A stretch of 64,000 nt of DNA, taken from Apostichopus japonicus (Eukaryota > Echinodermata > Holothuroidea > Aspidochirotida > Stichopodidae). Of this stretch, positions 46,560 through 57,400 are shown piece by piece. The stretch covers positions 24,577,611 through 24,641,610 of the forward strand of contig NC_092576.1 in the NCBI RefSeq assembly GCF_037975245.1, given 5' to 3'. The position numbers and the translations under genes are program-made. Each line of letters starts with the position of its first letter. Position 1 is the stretch's first letter. The notes beneath the pieces are model-generated. The model made no database searches. It was given only the letters and a program-made list of their open reading frames with translations, and was not told the DNA's origin.

Positions 46560-47775
46560 TCATAGTAAGAACATCTCTAAAATTGTGGCGCCAAGACACT
46601 CTCCCAGAAGTGTTGATCATACAGGAAGGTGCTAATTTCTTTTGGCCAACAAAAACCTGTTCTCTGTGCCGTATCATGTTTCACATTCTTCATTGAACAT
46701 TTGATTCTCTGTGTAAAATCGTAGACTTAAGTATATTCCCAAGAGCTTAGAAAACCAGTGTATGCTTATTTGAAACCACATCCGTGTGTTTTGGACACTG
46801 GCTTTTTAAAACCAATTAGTCTTCTCTTTCGATGGGTATTCAGAGAATGATTTATATAAAATACCAAAAAACACTTGACCAAAGTATACTCATATGAAAC
46901 ACTGGTTGAGAGAAAATGACATTTGAAAATAACCCTTAACCACCTTCTTCCTCCCCCAAACCCCCTCCCCACCACTCCCCCCCCCCAAAAAAAAAACTAT
47001 GAAAAACCTTTGAACTTATCTCTTTTAAGTGCATCTGTAAGATATGACATTCCAATGCGAGAGCATGTACACTTTAGTATCAGGAGGTAATACACACTTT
47101 GAAATGCATCTCTTTTCAACTTCACTTTTTTACGCCTACTTGTTAGTATCTTTTATACATTTCTTATTGATGAACAAGGTGGTAGGTAGCAGGTGAAACC
47201 ATGAAGGGCACAGAATCCATATTTACATTTTTATGAAATTTCTTTTGGAGAAATGTTATGCCAAACACCTGCTGAAATCATCATATTTCATTCACTTTAT
47301 AGCCAGAGGGAGCAATCTTGGTTTGAAAGCTGTCTGAAATCATCTAAATATTTTAACAAGCCTGGTCTGTTATTTTGCTATGTATACATAAAATGAAATA
47401 TTAGAAACAAGTAAAGGAATTCAAAGAAAATGGGGAAACGGTGTGGTACTAATACAATTTAATTTAAAAATTCACCTCCCCCCTCCCCTGCTGTTTTGAA
47501 TGGAGGTAAAGGTGAGTCACTGCTACTGTCCCTTTTTTCAACTCTGCTATAATTGGGACTACTTTACTATTTTATTCCAACTCTATTGGAAATAGATCGT
47601 TGTTATTATTTCTGAAGGAGAAGTTACATTGGAAGAGAGAAAATTTATGCATAATTTTGGTTTCCAAAAGGGTCAAAGAATTTTCAGAACAAAGTTAGTA
47701 AAATAAAGTTAAAGTCAACTTCAGAGAGTTCCTTCAATATCTCACTTTTAATGAGAAAAGCTTATCACAAAAACT
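46560..47775. other. Intergenic, nothing recognised
   Basis: AT-rich, with a C-rich tract at about 46945-46986. No supported feature. Confidence 0.5.
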
Positions 47776-47779
47776 TTAA

Positions 47780-48137
47780 GGGAGTGAAGACTCGCGCACA
47801 AAGAAACGTCTGATGCCGGTAATCTGACCTAGTTTCGAAAGAGGTGTAACAGAAGTGTTAGACACCAACTATCGATCCCAGAAAATACACACACAGCTTG
47901 CTACCTTCGGTAATTAGACACTAATGTACAGTCAATACATACAGCTAAGGTCAATACCCACAACACAGTGTACATAGCAGCGATGGACATCTTGGGTCTA
48001 GATAAAAGATAACAAGGTATCACGTTTCATTACTGTCTGCATTTTGTAGCGCCAAGAAGAAAACTTCACTTGCAAGCAACAGAAAGTTAACTTTTTTCAG
48101 AGGGCGTCACACGGTTTGGGGCGAGTCTTCAATGTCT
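47780..48137 (+). mobile_element. TTAA MITE, copy 3 (best-preserved ends)
   Basis: Bounded by TTAA at 47776-47779 and 48138-48141 (ctttaag on both sides). The TIRs read ggagtgaagactcgc and, inverted, acattgaagactcgc. Over its length it matches copies 1 and 2, with shared internal blocks such as gaggtgtaacagaagtgtta and cagcttgctacc. The TTAA duplication points to a piggyBac- or Kolobok-type transposase in trans. Confidence 0.88.
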
Positions 48138-48141
48138 TTAA

Positions 48142-49092
48142 GCAGAAGGACATAACACAAGCTACCCATGTAGCATACATTTTAGTTTCCTTCTGTTGGC
48201 CAGTAGAAACCATACTGGGATCAGGAAAGGACATGTTTATAGAGGAAAAGAAACAAAGACATGTTCAGAAAGAACCAGATAGAAATGTCATTACTATTAA
48301 TGCTTCACATGAAATTGAACATACTCTGAAGCTACTTAAGTTTTGAGAAGTGTGTCGTTACGACTCAAAATGATGTTACATGTTCTTTATTCTTTATTCT
48401 CGATTTGTGATATGACAGACTAATCGTGTTACTGTGGGTAAGCATTTTCAAATTTTGTCTGAAATCGTCCAAAATATTGATTTCAAAAGTCGCAATGATA
48501 CAGTAAGTCTATCAGTTCTGCGCTTCTTAACTGTTAACTTTATCCATTGCATGTTCATTTGCATATTCATTGCATTTTAATTACTCCATTGCTGGATTTA
48601 GGATAATTAGATAGTTGTTCCATTGCTTGCAGGAAACATGTAACCAGCTCATTTTGATGAAACTATTTGTAAGTCATGTGTCCGTCCACTTCAGCCATAA
48701 ACTCCTTCTCCCAAAGTAGAGGGCTCAAGGAGCGTACTGGTCAACATTTAATACAATTACTGTAGATTCTTGCCAGCCAATTGGGACAACTTCTTCAATG
48801 CTAATACCACTCTATTCTAGCCACTCGTGTCATGCTTGAAAGCAGTAGCACTGACAGTATGAACAGTTTCTAATCTTTATGCAAATACAAAACATGATAT
48901 TCATACTATTGTTGGCCTCACACTGTCAACACAGCTGCTGGTTGGGAAGCTGAAAAACATGAAAGTATAGTTTAGGAAGAAAAACTGTCCAAAATGGGTG
49001 TCCTTGCAATTATGCTACCATGTGTATAGATGTTTGTGTGCGTGTACATGTGTGTGCAAATTATCTATTCCAGCACACCTCTTTATTCACAT
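48142..49092. other. Intergenic, nothing recognised
   Basis: AT-rich. The short open frame running through the MITE's right end (48116-48346) shows no recognisable domain. Confidence 0.5.
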
Positions 49093-49170
49093 TCCCCCTC
49101 CCCTCCCCTCCCCTCCCCTCCCCTCCCCTCCCCTCCCCTCCCCTCCCCTCCCCTCCCCTCCCCTCCCCTC
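49093..49170. repeat. (CCCCT)n pentanucleotide microsatellite
   Basis: About 15 copies. The G-rich complement has regularly spaced G4 runs, so a quadruplex is plausible on the minus strand. Confidence 0.97.
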
Positions 49171-49196
49171 CAAGACAGATCATTGTACATCATCTC

Positions 49197-50109
49197 AGGT
49201 TAAATGAATAGGATATAGAGGTGACCAGACAATCATATGTTAGACAATAAAGCTAAAGAACTCACATCAAGGGCAGTGGTTGAGGGGAAGGGGGGGGGGA
49301 CACATGGTAGGTAATAAACAGGTTAAATGAATAGGAATGGAGGTGAACAGACAAACATGTTAGACAACAAAGCTAAAGAACACACATCAAGGGGTGTGGT
49401 AGAGGGGTAGGTGGGGGGACACATGGTAGGTAATAAACAGGTTAAATGAATAGGAATGGAGGTGACCAGACAAACATGTTAGACAATGAAGCTAAAGAAC
49501 TCTCATCAAGGGGTGTGGTAGAGGGGGAGAGCGGGGAGGGGGGACACATGGTAGGTAATAAACAGGTTAAATGAATAGGATATAGAGGTGACCAGACAAT
49601 CATATGTTAGACAATAAAGCTAAAGAACTCATATCAAGGGCAAGGGTAGAGGGGGAGGGGGGTTGGGGGCACATGGTAGGTAATAAACAGGTTAAATGGA
49701 TAGGAATAGTGGTGACCAGACAAACATGAACTAGACAAAAAAGCTAAAGAACTCACATCAAGGGCAAGGGTAGAAGGGGTAAGGGGGGGGGGGACACATG
49801 GTAGGTAATAAACAGGTTAATTGGATAGGATATAGAGGTGACCAGACAAACATGTTAGACAACAAAGCTAAAGAACACACATCAAGGGGTGTGGTAGAGG
49901 GGGAGGGGGAGGGGGACATGGTAGGTAATAAACAGGTTAAATAAATAGGATATAGAGGTGACCAGACAAACATGTTAGACAACAAAGCTAAAGAACACAC
50001 ATCAAGGGGTGTGGTAGAGGGGGAGAGGGGGGGGGACACATGGTAGGTAATAAACAGGTTAAATGGATAGGAACAGAGGTGACCAGAAAAATATGTTAGA
50101 CAACAAAGC
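49197..50109. repeat. Minisatellite, about 120-bp unit x 7-8
   Basis: Each unit reads aggttaaatgaataggatat, aggtgaccagacaaacatgt, tagacaacaaagctaaagaa, then a G-rich part of variable length and acacatggtaggtaataaac. Units differ mainly in the G-run. Confidence 0.95.
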
Positions 50110-50890
50110 TTATTACTTTATTCAGCTTTATGTATGTCTATTTCTCCTTTATTGTTTGTAAAATGGATTTGAGCAGACTTCGTGTTACTGTAGCATTTAA
50201 AATATGTGGCAGAATATTGATAATAGTAATAATGTTTGATCAACCCTCTTCTGCTGCCGGTACAATTGAACATCAGTTTTTCAATAACTAACAAATTTAT
50301 TGTCACTTCTGTGTTAAATACATATAAGTTTCTATTGTGACTGGTTTTGATCTAAACTAGAAATACTTCGGAATGGAATTAGCATGTTATTCATGTGAAA
50401 TAGCAAATTTTCCCAGCAAACCAAGAAAAATGTGTGAAATTGAGTGTGGGAATGGTACAGTAGGTGATGCGTATGCATTAATATAGCAGATTTATATATA
50501 CAAGGTGGATCAGTCTGTATGGTAAATATTACACTGCTTACAGTAAGTGATTTGTATAAATATAACAGTCTGGTCTGATTGGCTATTGGGAGAGGAAGGA
50601 GAAGGAGGGGAGGGGGGATTGTTCAGAACAACTATGGAAAATTTCAAATGAATTAGTGACATGAAACAACATGAAAACAAAATGTGATAATTTTTATGAT
50701 TTTAAGGGAAGGTCTTATATTTATTCATGTTAGAAGGTATACTAAAGTAGAGGGCAGCATATTCATAACAGAAATGAAGAAACTCAGGCACGGTTGCCAA
50801 AGGAAACTGTTGCCTAACCTCATGTTTGCATTAAACATTTTTTTTATGTTTCTCATAACTGTGACTGTTTCATCCATTTTTATCTTGCAG
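50110..50890. other. Region upstream of the THSD7-like first coding exon
   Basis: AT-rich. The open frame continues upstream of 50891, but a pyrimidine-rich stretch ending tatcttgcag is a good acceptor. The upstream part is therefore read as intron, with a 5' UTR exon not identified. Confidence 0.55.
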
Positions 50891-51430
50891 AAACGGTTCA
50901 TGATGGCAGACGGATATAAGCGGCAGAAGAAGAATCTAAGCAGAACTTTTCATCTTTCATATTTATTCCTGTTAATCACTGAATTCCTAGTAACAACAAC
51001 TCAAGAGTCAGCTTTTATTTTAGAGAAAGATAATTTCAAGTGGAACGCTGGCCCGTGGATGAAATGTCAAATCGAAGAAGAGGATAGCTGTACGCAGAAA
51101 CGCAAAGTAGACTGTAGGAATGGCCTCGATCAAAGAGCGCCCCCAACTTTTTGTAAACCTTCGGATAGACCGGAGGATTCTAGGCCCTGTTCTCCATGTC
51201 CAGAAGCGTGCCTCCTTACAGCTTGGACGGCCTGGTCCGAGTGCAGCGCCACCTGTTCCCCGGCAGCCAATCGTATTCGTAGCAGAGAGGTCCTGAGGCC
51301 CGAGGTAAATCAAGGAGATGTTTGCGGAGAATTGTCCCAGTTTGAAGTTTGCGTTGAGTTACCGGACTGTGGGGATGACATGGTCCCCATCTATACATGG
51401 CGGACTGGGGAGTGGACCAGCTGTAGGAAG
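50891..51430 (+). CDS. THSD7-like exon 1 (signal peptide, TSP1 repeats 1-2, start of 3)
   Basis: Acceptor at 50881-50890 and start ATG at 50900 or 50903 (in-frame Met pair). The signal peptide has a basic stretch (KRQKK), a hydrophobic core YLFLLITEFLV and a likely cleavage around residue 36. Then come FKWNAGPWMKCQ (repeat 1), WTAWSECSATC with RSREVL (repeat 2) and YTWRTGEWTSCRK (start of repeat 3). It ends in donor gttagt at 51431. Reading through the donor meets a stop within seven codons. The last 26 bp are the first unit of the minisatellite that follows. Confidence 0.9.
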
Positions 51431-54400
51431 GTTAGTGGCAATATAAACTAAATGGAAGCCTAATGTAGGCTGGGGAGTGGACCAGCTGTAGGAAGGTTAG
51501 TGGCTGTATAAACTAAATGGAAGCCTAATGTATAGGCTGGGGAGTGGACCAGCTGTAGGAAGGTTAGTGGCAGTATAAACTAAATGGAAGCCTAATGTAG
51601 GCTGGGGAGTGGACCAGCTGTAGGAAGGTTAGTGGCAGTATAAACTAAATGGAAGCCTACTGTAGGCTGGGGAGTGGACCAGCTGTAGGAAGGTTAGAGG
51701 CAGTATAAATGTTAGCCTACTGTAGGATGGGGAGTGTCCCAGCTGTAGGAAGGTTAGTGACAGTATAAACTAAATGGAAGCCTAATGTAGGCTGGGGAGT
51801 GGACCAGCTGTAGGAAGGTTAGTGGCAGTATAAACTAAATGGAAGCCTACTGTAGGCTGGGGAGTGGACCAGCTGTAGGAAGGTTAGTGACAGTATAAAC
51901 TAAATGGAAGCCTACTGTAGGCTGGGGAGTGGACCAGCTGTAGGAAGGTTAGTGGCAGTATAAACTAAATGGAAGCCTACTGTAGGCTGGGGAGTGGACC
52001 AGCTGTAGGAAGGTTAGTGGCAGTATCAACTAAATGGAAGCCTAATGTAGGCTGGGGAGTGGACCAGCTGTAGGAAGGTTAGTGGCAGTATAAACTAAAT
52101 GGAAGCCTAATGTAGGCTGGGGAGTGGACCAGCTGTAGGAAGGTAAGTGGCTGTATAAACTAAATGGAAGCCTAATGTAGGCTGGGGAGTGGACCAGCTG
52201 TAGGAAGGTTAGTGGCAGTATAAACTAAATGGAAGCCTACTGTAGGCTGGGGAGTGGACCAGCTGTAGGAAGGTTAGTGGCAGTATCAACTAAATGGAAG
52301 CCTAATGTAGGCTGGGGAGTGGACCAGCTGTAGGAAGGTTAGTGGCAGTATAAACTAAATGGAAGCCTAATGTAGGCTGGGGAGTGGACCAGCTGTAGGA
52401 AGGTAAGTGGCTGTATAAACTAAATGGAAGCCTAATGTAGGCTGGGGAGTGGACCAGCTGTAGGAAGGTTAGTGGCAGTATAAACTAAATGGAAGCCTAC
52501 TGTAGGCTGGGGAGTGGACCAGCTGTAGGAAGGTTAGTGGCAGTATCAACTAAATGGAAGCCTAATGTAGGCTGGGGAGTGGACCAGCTGTAGGAAGGTT
52601 AGTGGCAGTATAAACTAAATGGAAGCCTAATGTAGGCTGGGGAGTGGACCAGCTGTAGGAAGGTTAGTGGCAGTATCAACTAAATGGAAGCCTAATGTAG
52701 GCTGGGGAGTGGACCAGCTGTAGGAAGGTTAGTGGCAGTATAAACTAAATGGAAGCCTAATGTAGGCTGGGGAGTGGACCAGCTGTAGGAAGGTTAGTGG
52801 CAGTATAAACTAAATGGAAGCCTACTGTAGGCTGGGGAGTGGACCAGCAGGAAGGTTAGTGGCAGTATCAACTAAATGGAAGCCTAATGTAGGCTGGGGA
52901 GTGGACCAGCAGGAAGGTTAGTGGCAGTATAAACTAAATGGAAGCCTACTGTAGGCTGGGGAGTGGACCAGCTGTAGGAAGGTTAGTGACAGTATAAACT
53001 AAATTGAAGCCTAATGTAGGCTGGGGAGTGGACCAGCTGTAGGAAGGTTAGTGGCAGTATAAACTAAATGGAAGCCTAATGTAGGCTGGGGAGTGGACCA
53101 GCAGGAAGGTTAGTGACAGTATAAACTAAATGGAAGCCTAATGTAGGCTGGGGAGTGGACCAGCTGTAGGAAGGTTAGTGGCAGTATCAACTAAATGGAA
53201 GCCTAATGTAGGCTGGGGAGTGGATCAGCAGGAAGGTTAGTGGCAGTATCAACTAAATGGAAGCCTAATGTAGGCTGGGGAGTGGACCAGCTGTAGGAAG
53301 GTTAGTGACAGTATAAACTAAATTGAAGCCTAATGTAGGCTGGGGAGTGGACCAGCTGTAGGAAGGTTAGTGGCAGTATCAACTAAATGGAAGCCTAATG
53401 TAGGCTGGGGAGTGGACCAGCAGGAAGGTTAGTGGCAGTATAAACTAAATGGAAGCCTACTGTAGGCTGGGGAGTGGACCAGCTGTAGGAAGGTTAGTGA
53501 CAGTATAAACTAAATTGAAGCCTAATGTAGGCTGGGGAGTGGACCAGCTGTAGGAAGGTTAGTGGCAGTATAAACTAAATGGAAGCCTAATGTAGGCTGG
53601 GGAGTGGACCAGCAGGAAGGTTAGTGACAGTATAAACTAAATTGAAGCCTAATGTAGGCTGGGGAGTGGACCAGCTGTAGGAAGGTTAGTGGCAGTATCA
53701 ACTAAATGGAAGCCTAATGTAGGCTGGGGAGTGGATCAGCAGGAAGGTTAGTGGCAGTATCAACTAAATGGAAGCCTAATGTAGGCTGGGGAGTGGACCA
53801 GCTGTAGGAAGGTTAGTGGCAGTATAAACTAAATGGAAGCCTACTGTAGGCTGGGGAGTGGACCAGCAGGAAGGTTAGTGGCAGTATAAACTAAATGGAA
53901 GCCTAATGTAGGCTGGGGAGTGGACCAGCTGTAGGAAGGTTAGTGACAGTATAAACTAAATGGAAGCCTACTGTAGACTTGCTAATGACTCAAATGTAGG
54001 CCTAGCTACCATAACTGATTGGGGAATCTCATGTTTGTAATGTTTCTTAAAACACTAAAACTCAAATAATGACATCACCAAGCCATACAACAGTACTACT
54101 ATTTTTTAATATTTTGCTTCATTCTTCACTGTTATGTACTTCTTAGACTGTTATGTACTTTTTAGGTAGAGTTGCCAGGTACAGTTTTCAAAGAGGTCAA
54201 AACATTACTGGCATGTGTTGTAATAACAATACTGTACATACCTGTACAAAGGTGGACTGTAACAACATATCATTCAAGATTTTTTGGGTTATTTTGTATA
54301 ACATTGTTACCTTGTGATATTGGAATAAAGTTCTGTTCTCCACCAGCTGCACCTATCAATAGAAGAGGTGGAAGGGGACCCTCACCAATACATTTCTTTT

Positions 54401-57400
54401 GCAAGGTTCTAGCTCAAAATTTGCAGTACGCTTGCACTTTGTGTTGTCAATGAATGTATGTTTTAACAGTAAGGTGCTACATTGATTATAGGTCAATCGA
54501 TCATGCTGATCGTGTTTACTTACACACTGAGTAATTGCTTTGTCATGGCAACCTAACCACAGCAACCCATGAACCTCACTCTAGGCATATCTATTTGTTA
54601 GTTTCTTTCACGGTTTTGTAATTAACTTAACTTAATATTCCAAGAGGTGACAAACTCTGATGCCAGTCTGACCTCTACCTTGTCTGAAAGCACATTGACC
54701 GTTTGATCCCATGTTAGTCAGATTTGCACAAATAATTTATGATTGTCATCCCAGAATTTAAGTGAGTGTTAAACTGTTGGTCAGACAAGAAACCAGCTGT
54801 GTTTGCTGCCCCTTGGGAAAATTCAAGCATTGGTTAGTTTTGAGAAATTTTAATATAAACGTCCATTGATTAAACCAAATGTTAACAGTACTGTACATGT
54901 ATAAAAGTAAGTTGGCCTGACGTGCTTTTGTGTGATGCGTTGCTTGAAAAATCAATCTTTATTTCACTCCTCTCTTACCCTAAGTCTCCATTCTACATAC
55001 AGTAATGCAATCAAATCAACCAGCTTATACAAATGTTGGTAAACATTTTAGCGCTGTGCACTGACTTACTTTCGGGGTCAAAGGATCAATGCTAGGGTCA
55101 ACCACTTACCTTTATCAGGGGTCAACATTAGGTTCAGTGTAATTAAGTAACCATGGGTATGAAACTCATATTTACTGTAGTATGTGTATCAGATCCTCCT
55201 GCAAGCAGGAACTTGCGAAGAAGCCATCATTGGCTTATCAAAGCCGCAAGCTAATCTTGGAGTGACTCAAACTCAGGACCTTATGATTGGAAGGCACCAG
55301 CTTTAACCACTGAGCTACAGTAACACTCCACAATGCTCCACAAAGCTATTAAACACTCCTATGTGGATGTTCCATAAAGAGTAAAATGGAACCTGTTGTG
55401 TTCAGGAGTCGTCAAGGTTATTTGAGGTCAGTGAAAGACCTGTGTCAAAATGTGCCAATTCTTAAACATGATATTTCGGAATTAGGATTATATGAATGGA
55501 TTTCATATAGTACTCAAGATTAAGTAGTACTGTAGGTCAAACACTTAAGCAACCAATGACAATATTTTTCAGCTGCATGGAACCTGCTCCATTTAATTGA
55601 AGTGACTCCATAACCCAGCCACAGTATAATCCTACATAAAAGTGGTCCTTCGGATCATATTCATTGTGAATATCATTTTGTTTGCAAAGTTTCTTTAATA
55701 TCTTCGTCGTCGCCTCGGTGACTTTTCTTCAAGGTGAAGAGAATGATAGACAGAATGTCGCTCTGTGTCGTACACACAATAGCAAAGTGCCAAGTCAGTA
55801 TTGTGTGGTTTACAAACATGTTGGCACCTTGACGACATTTCGTGGCCTAAAGCATTAAGCATTACTGTAGTACTATTAGTGTGCTTTCGACTGTAAACTA
55901 ATTGGCATGTTTTTGTGGATGGATAATGTAAACAGCTATGACATAGAGACCACCCGCCGCCCGGTGGGAACAAATGCTAGAGGGCCTACTTGTCCTTTCA
56001 ACTTTGGTTTCTAAAACTTTGAAGGATGATTGATCATCGATAAAGCAAAAAAAAGACAGCTGAACTGTTTGTAACTTCCTTGAAGTCTTAGTAATAATAA
56101 GAGATATGCAAACATATTTAGATGGTAAATTATATACTTTGCATGGTAAACTATATACTTACATGGTAAACTATATACTTTACATGGTAAACTTTATACT
56201 TTACATGGTAAACTTTATACTTTACATGGTAAACTTTATACTTTACATGGTAAACTAAATACTTAACATGGTAAACTATATACTTTACATGGTAAACGTG
56301 GTCACTGTCTTTCAACTTTTAGATACATCTTGTACAGTGGGTTGATTTTACGACCGTCTGAAATCTTTGACATTTGATCATTCTTTGGTTTGGTGAACGT
56401 CTACGGTCCTTTTGTTTCTATGTAAACACTATTACGTACGGTAAATTAGTGCAGTGACACCTAAAACCCTTTGATGCAGTCAGCCTGGAATTTTAAAAGG
56501 TCATCAATGATACTGCCCTCAAATTTTGGAACGTGCGACAGAATTGTCAAAACTTTTCCGATAGTCGTTTCCTAGTGCAGGTCGTGACCTTCCATATCAT
56601 TTCAAAGAAAGATAAAACATCCCAGACCACAGGAAAAATACTTTGAGGGTGACCGTAAATCCCTGCTTGAAAGTTTTGAGCATTGAAACATTATACAACC
56701 ATCGTTTTACCTTTCGGTTTTTACAGAGTAATGTTTATATAGAAACTGAATATGTTTAGATCGATGCAGACCAAAACCCATCTCTGTTGCAAAAATCAGC
56801 AGTGTAATACTGTATGTACTACAAATTGTATAGAGAGTTGTTAAACATTGTATGTGGGGGCTCAATGGTGTCGTACAAGTTTAGACTTGCTCAAGTCTCC
56901 AGCCTTGCGGTAACGGAACATTAATACTGTGGAAGGTTTTACTTTAAAGTAGCTGTTTGTGGAATCATTGATCGGTACTGCACATTCGATTGAACGGTAC
57001 CGCACATTCTATTTAACAGTACCGCACATTCGATTGAACGGTACTGCTCATTCTATTTAACGGTACCGCACATTAGATTTAACGGTACCGCACATTCTAT
57101 TTAACGGTACCACACATTCGATTGAATGATACAGCACATTCGATTGAACGGTACCGCACATTCTATTTAACGGTACAGCACATTCGATTGAACGGTACTG
57201 CTCATTTGAATGAACGGTACCGCACATTCGAATGAAGGGTACCACACATTCAAATTTTAAAAGTATATCATTAACATTCTTATGTGGCCATATACTCTTG
57301 GGCCTAATGGTATCTTTAAAAAAGGTATGAACTAAATCTTGGTTGAAGCATTGTATCATTTTTTTGAAAGACTTTCTCAAATATTTGATACAACTAGGGA

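Noticed and set aside
50684-50890. N-terminal extension of the THSD7-like protein from the upstream ATG
   Set aside because: A strong acceptor ends at 50890, and the protein starting at 50900 has a good signal peptide. The upstream part has no family similarity.
51405-53976. CRISPR-like or coding tandem repeat
   Set aside because: There are no unique spacers between repeats, and the 65-bp unit has stops and is not a multiple of three. It is a minisatellite.
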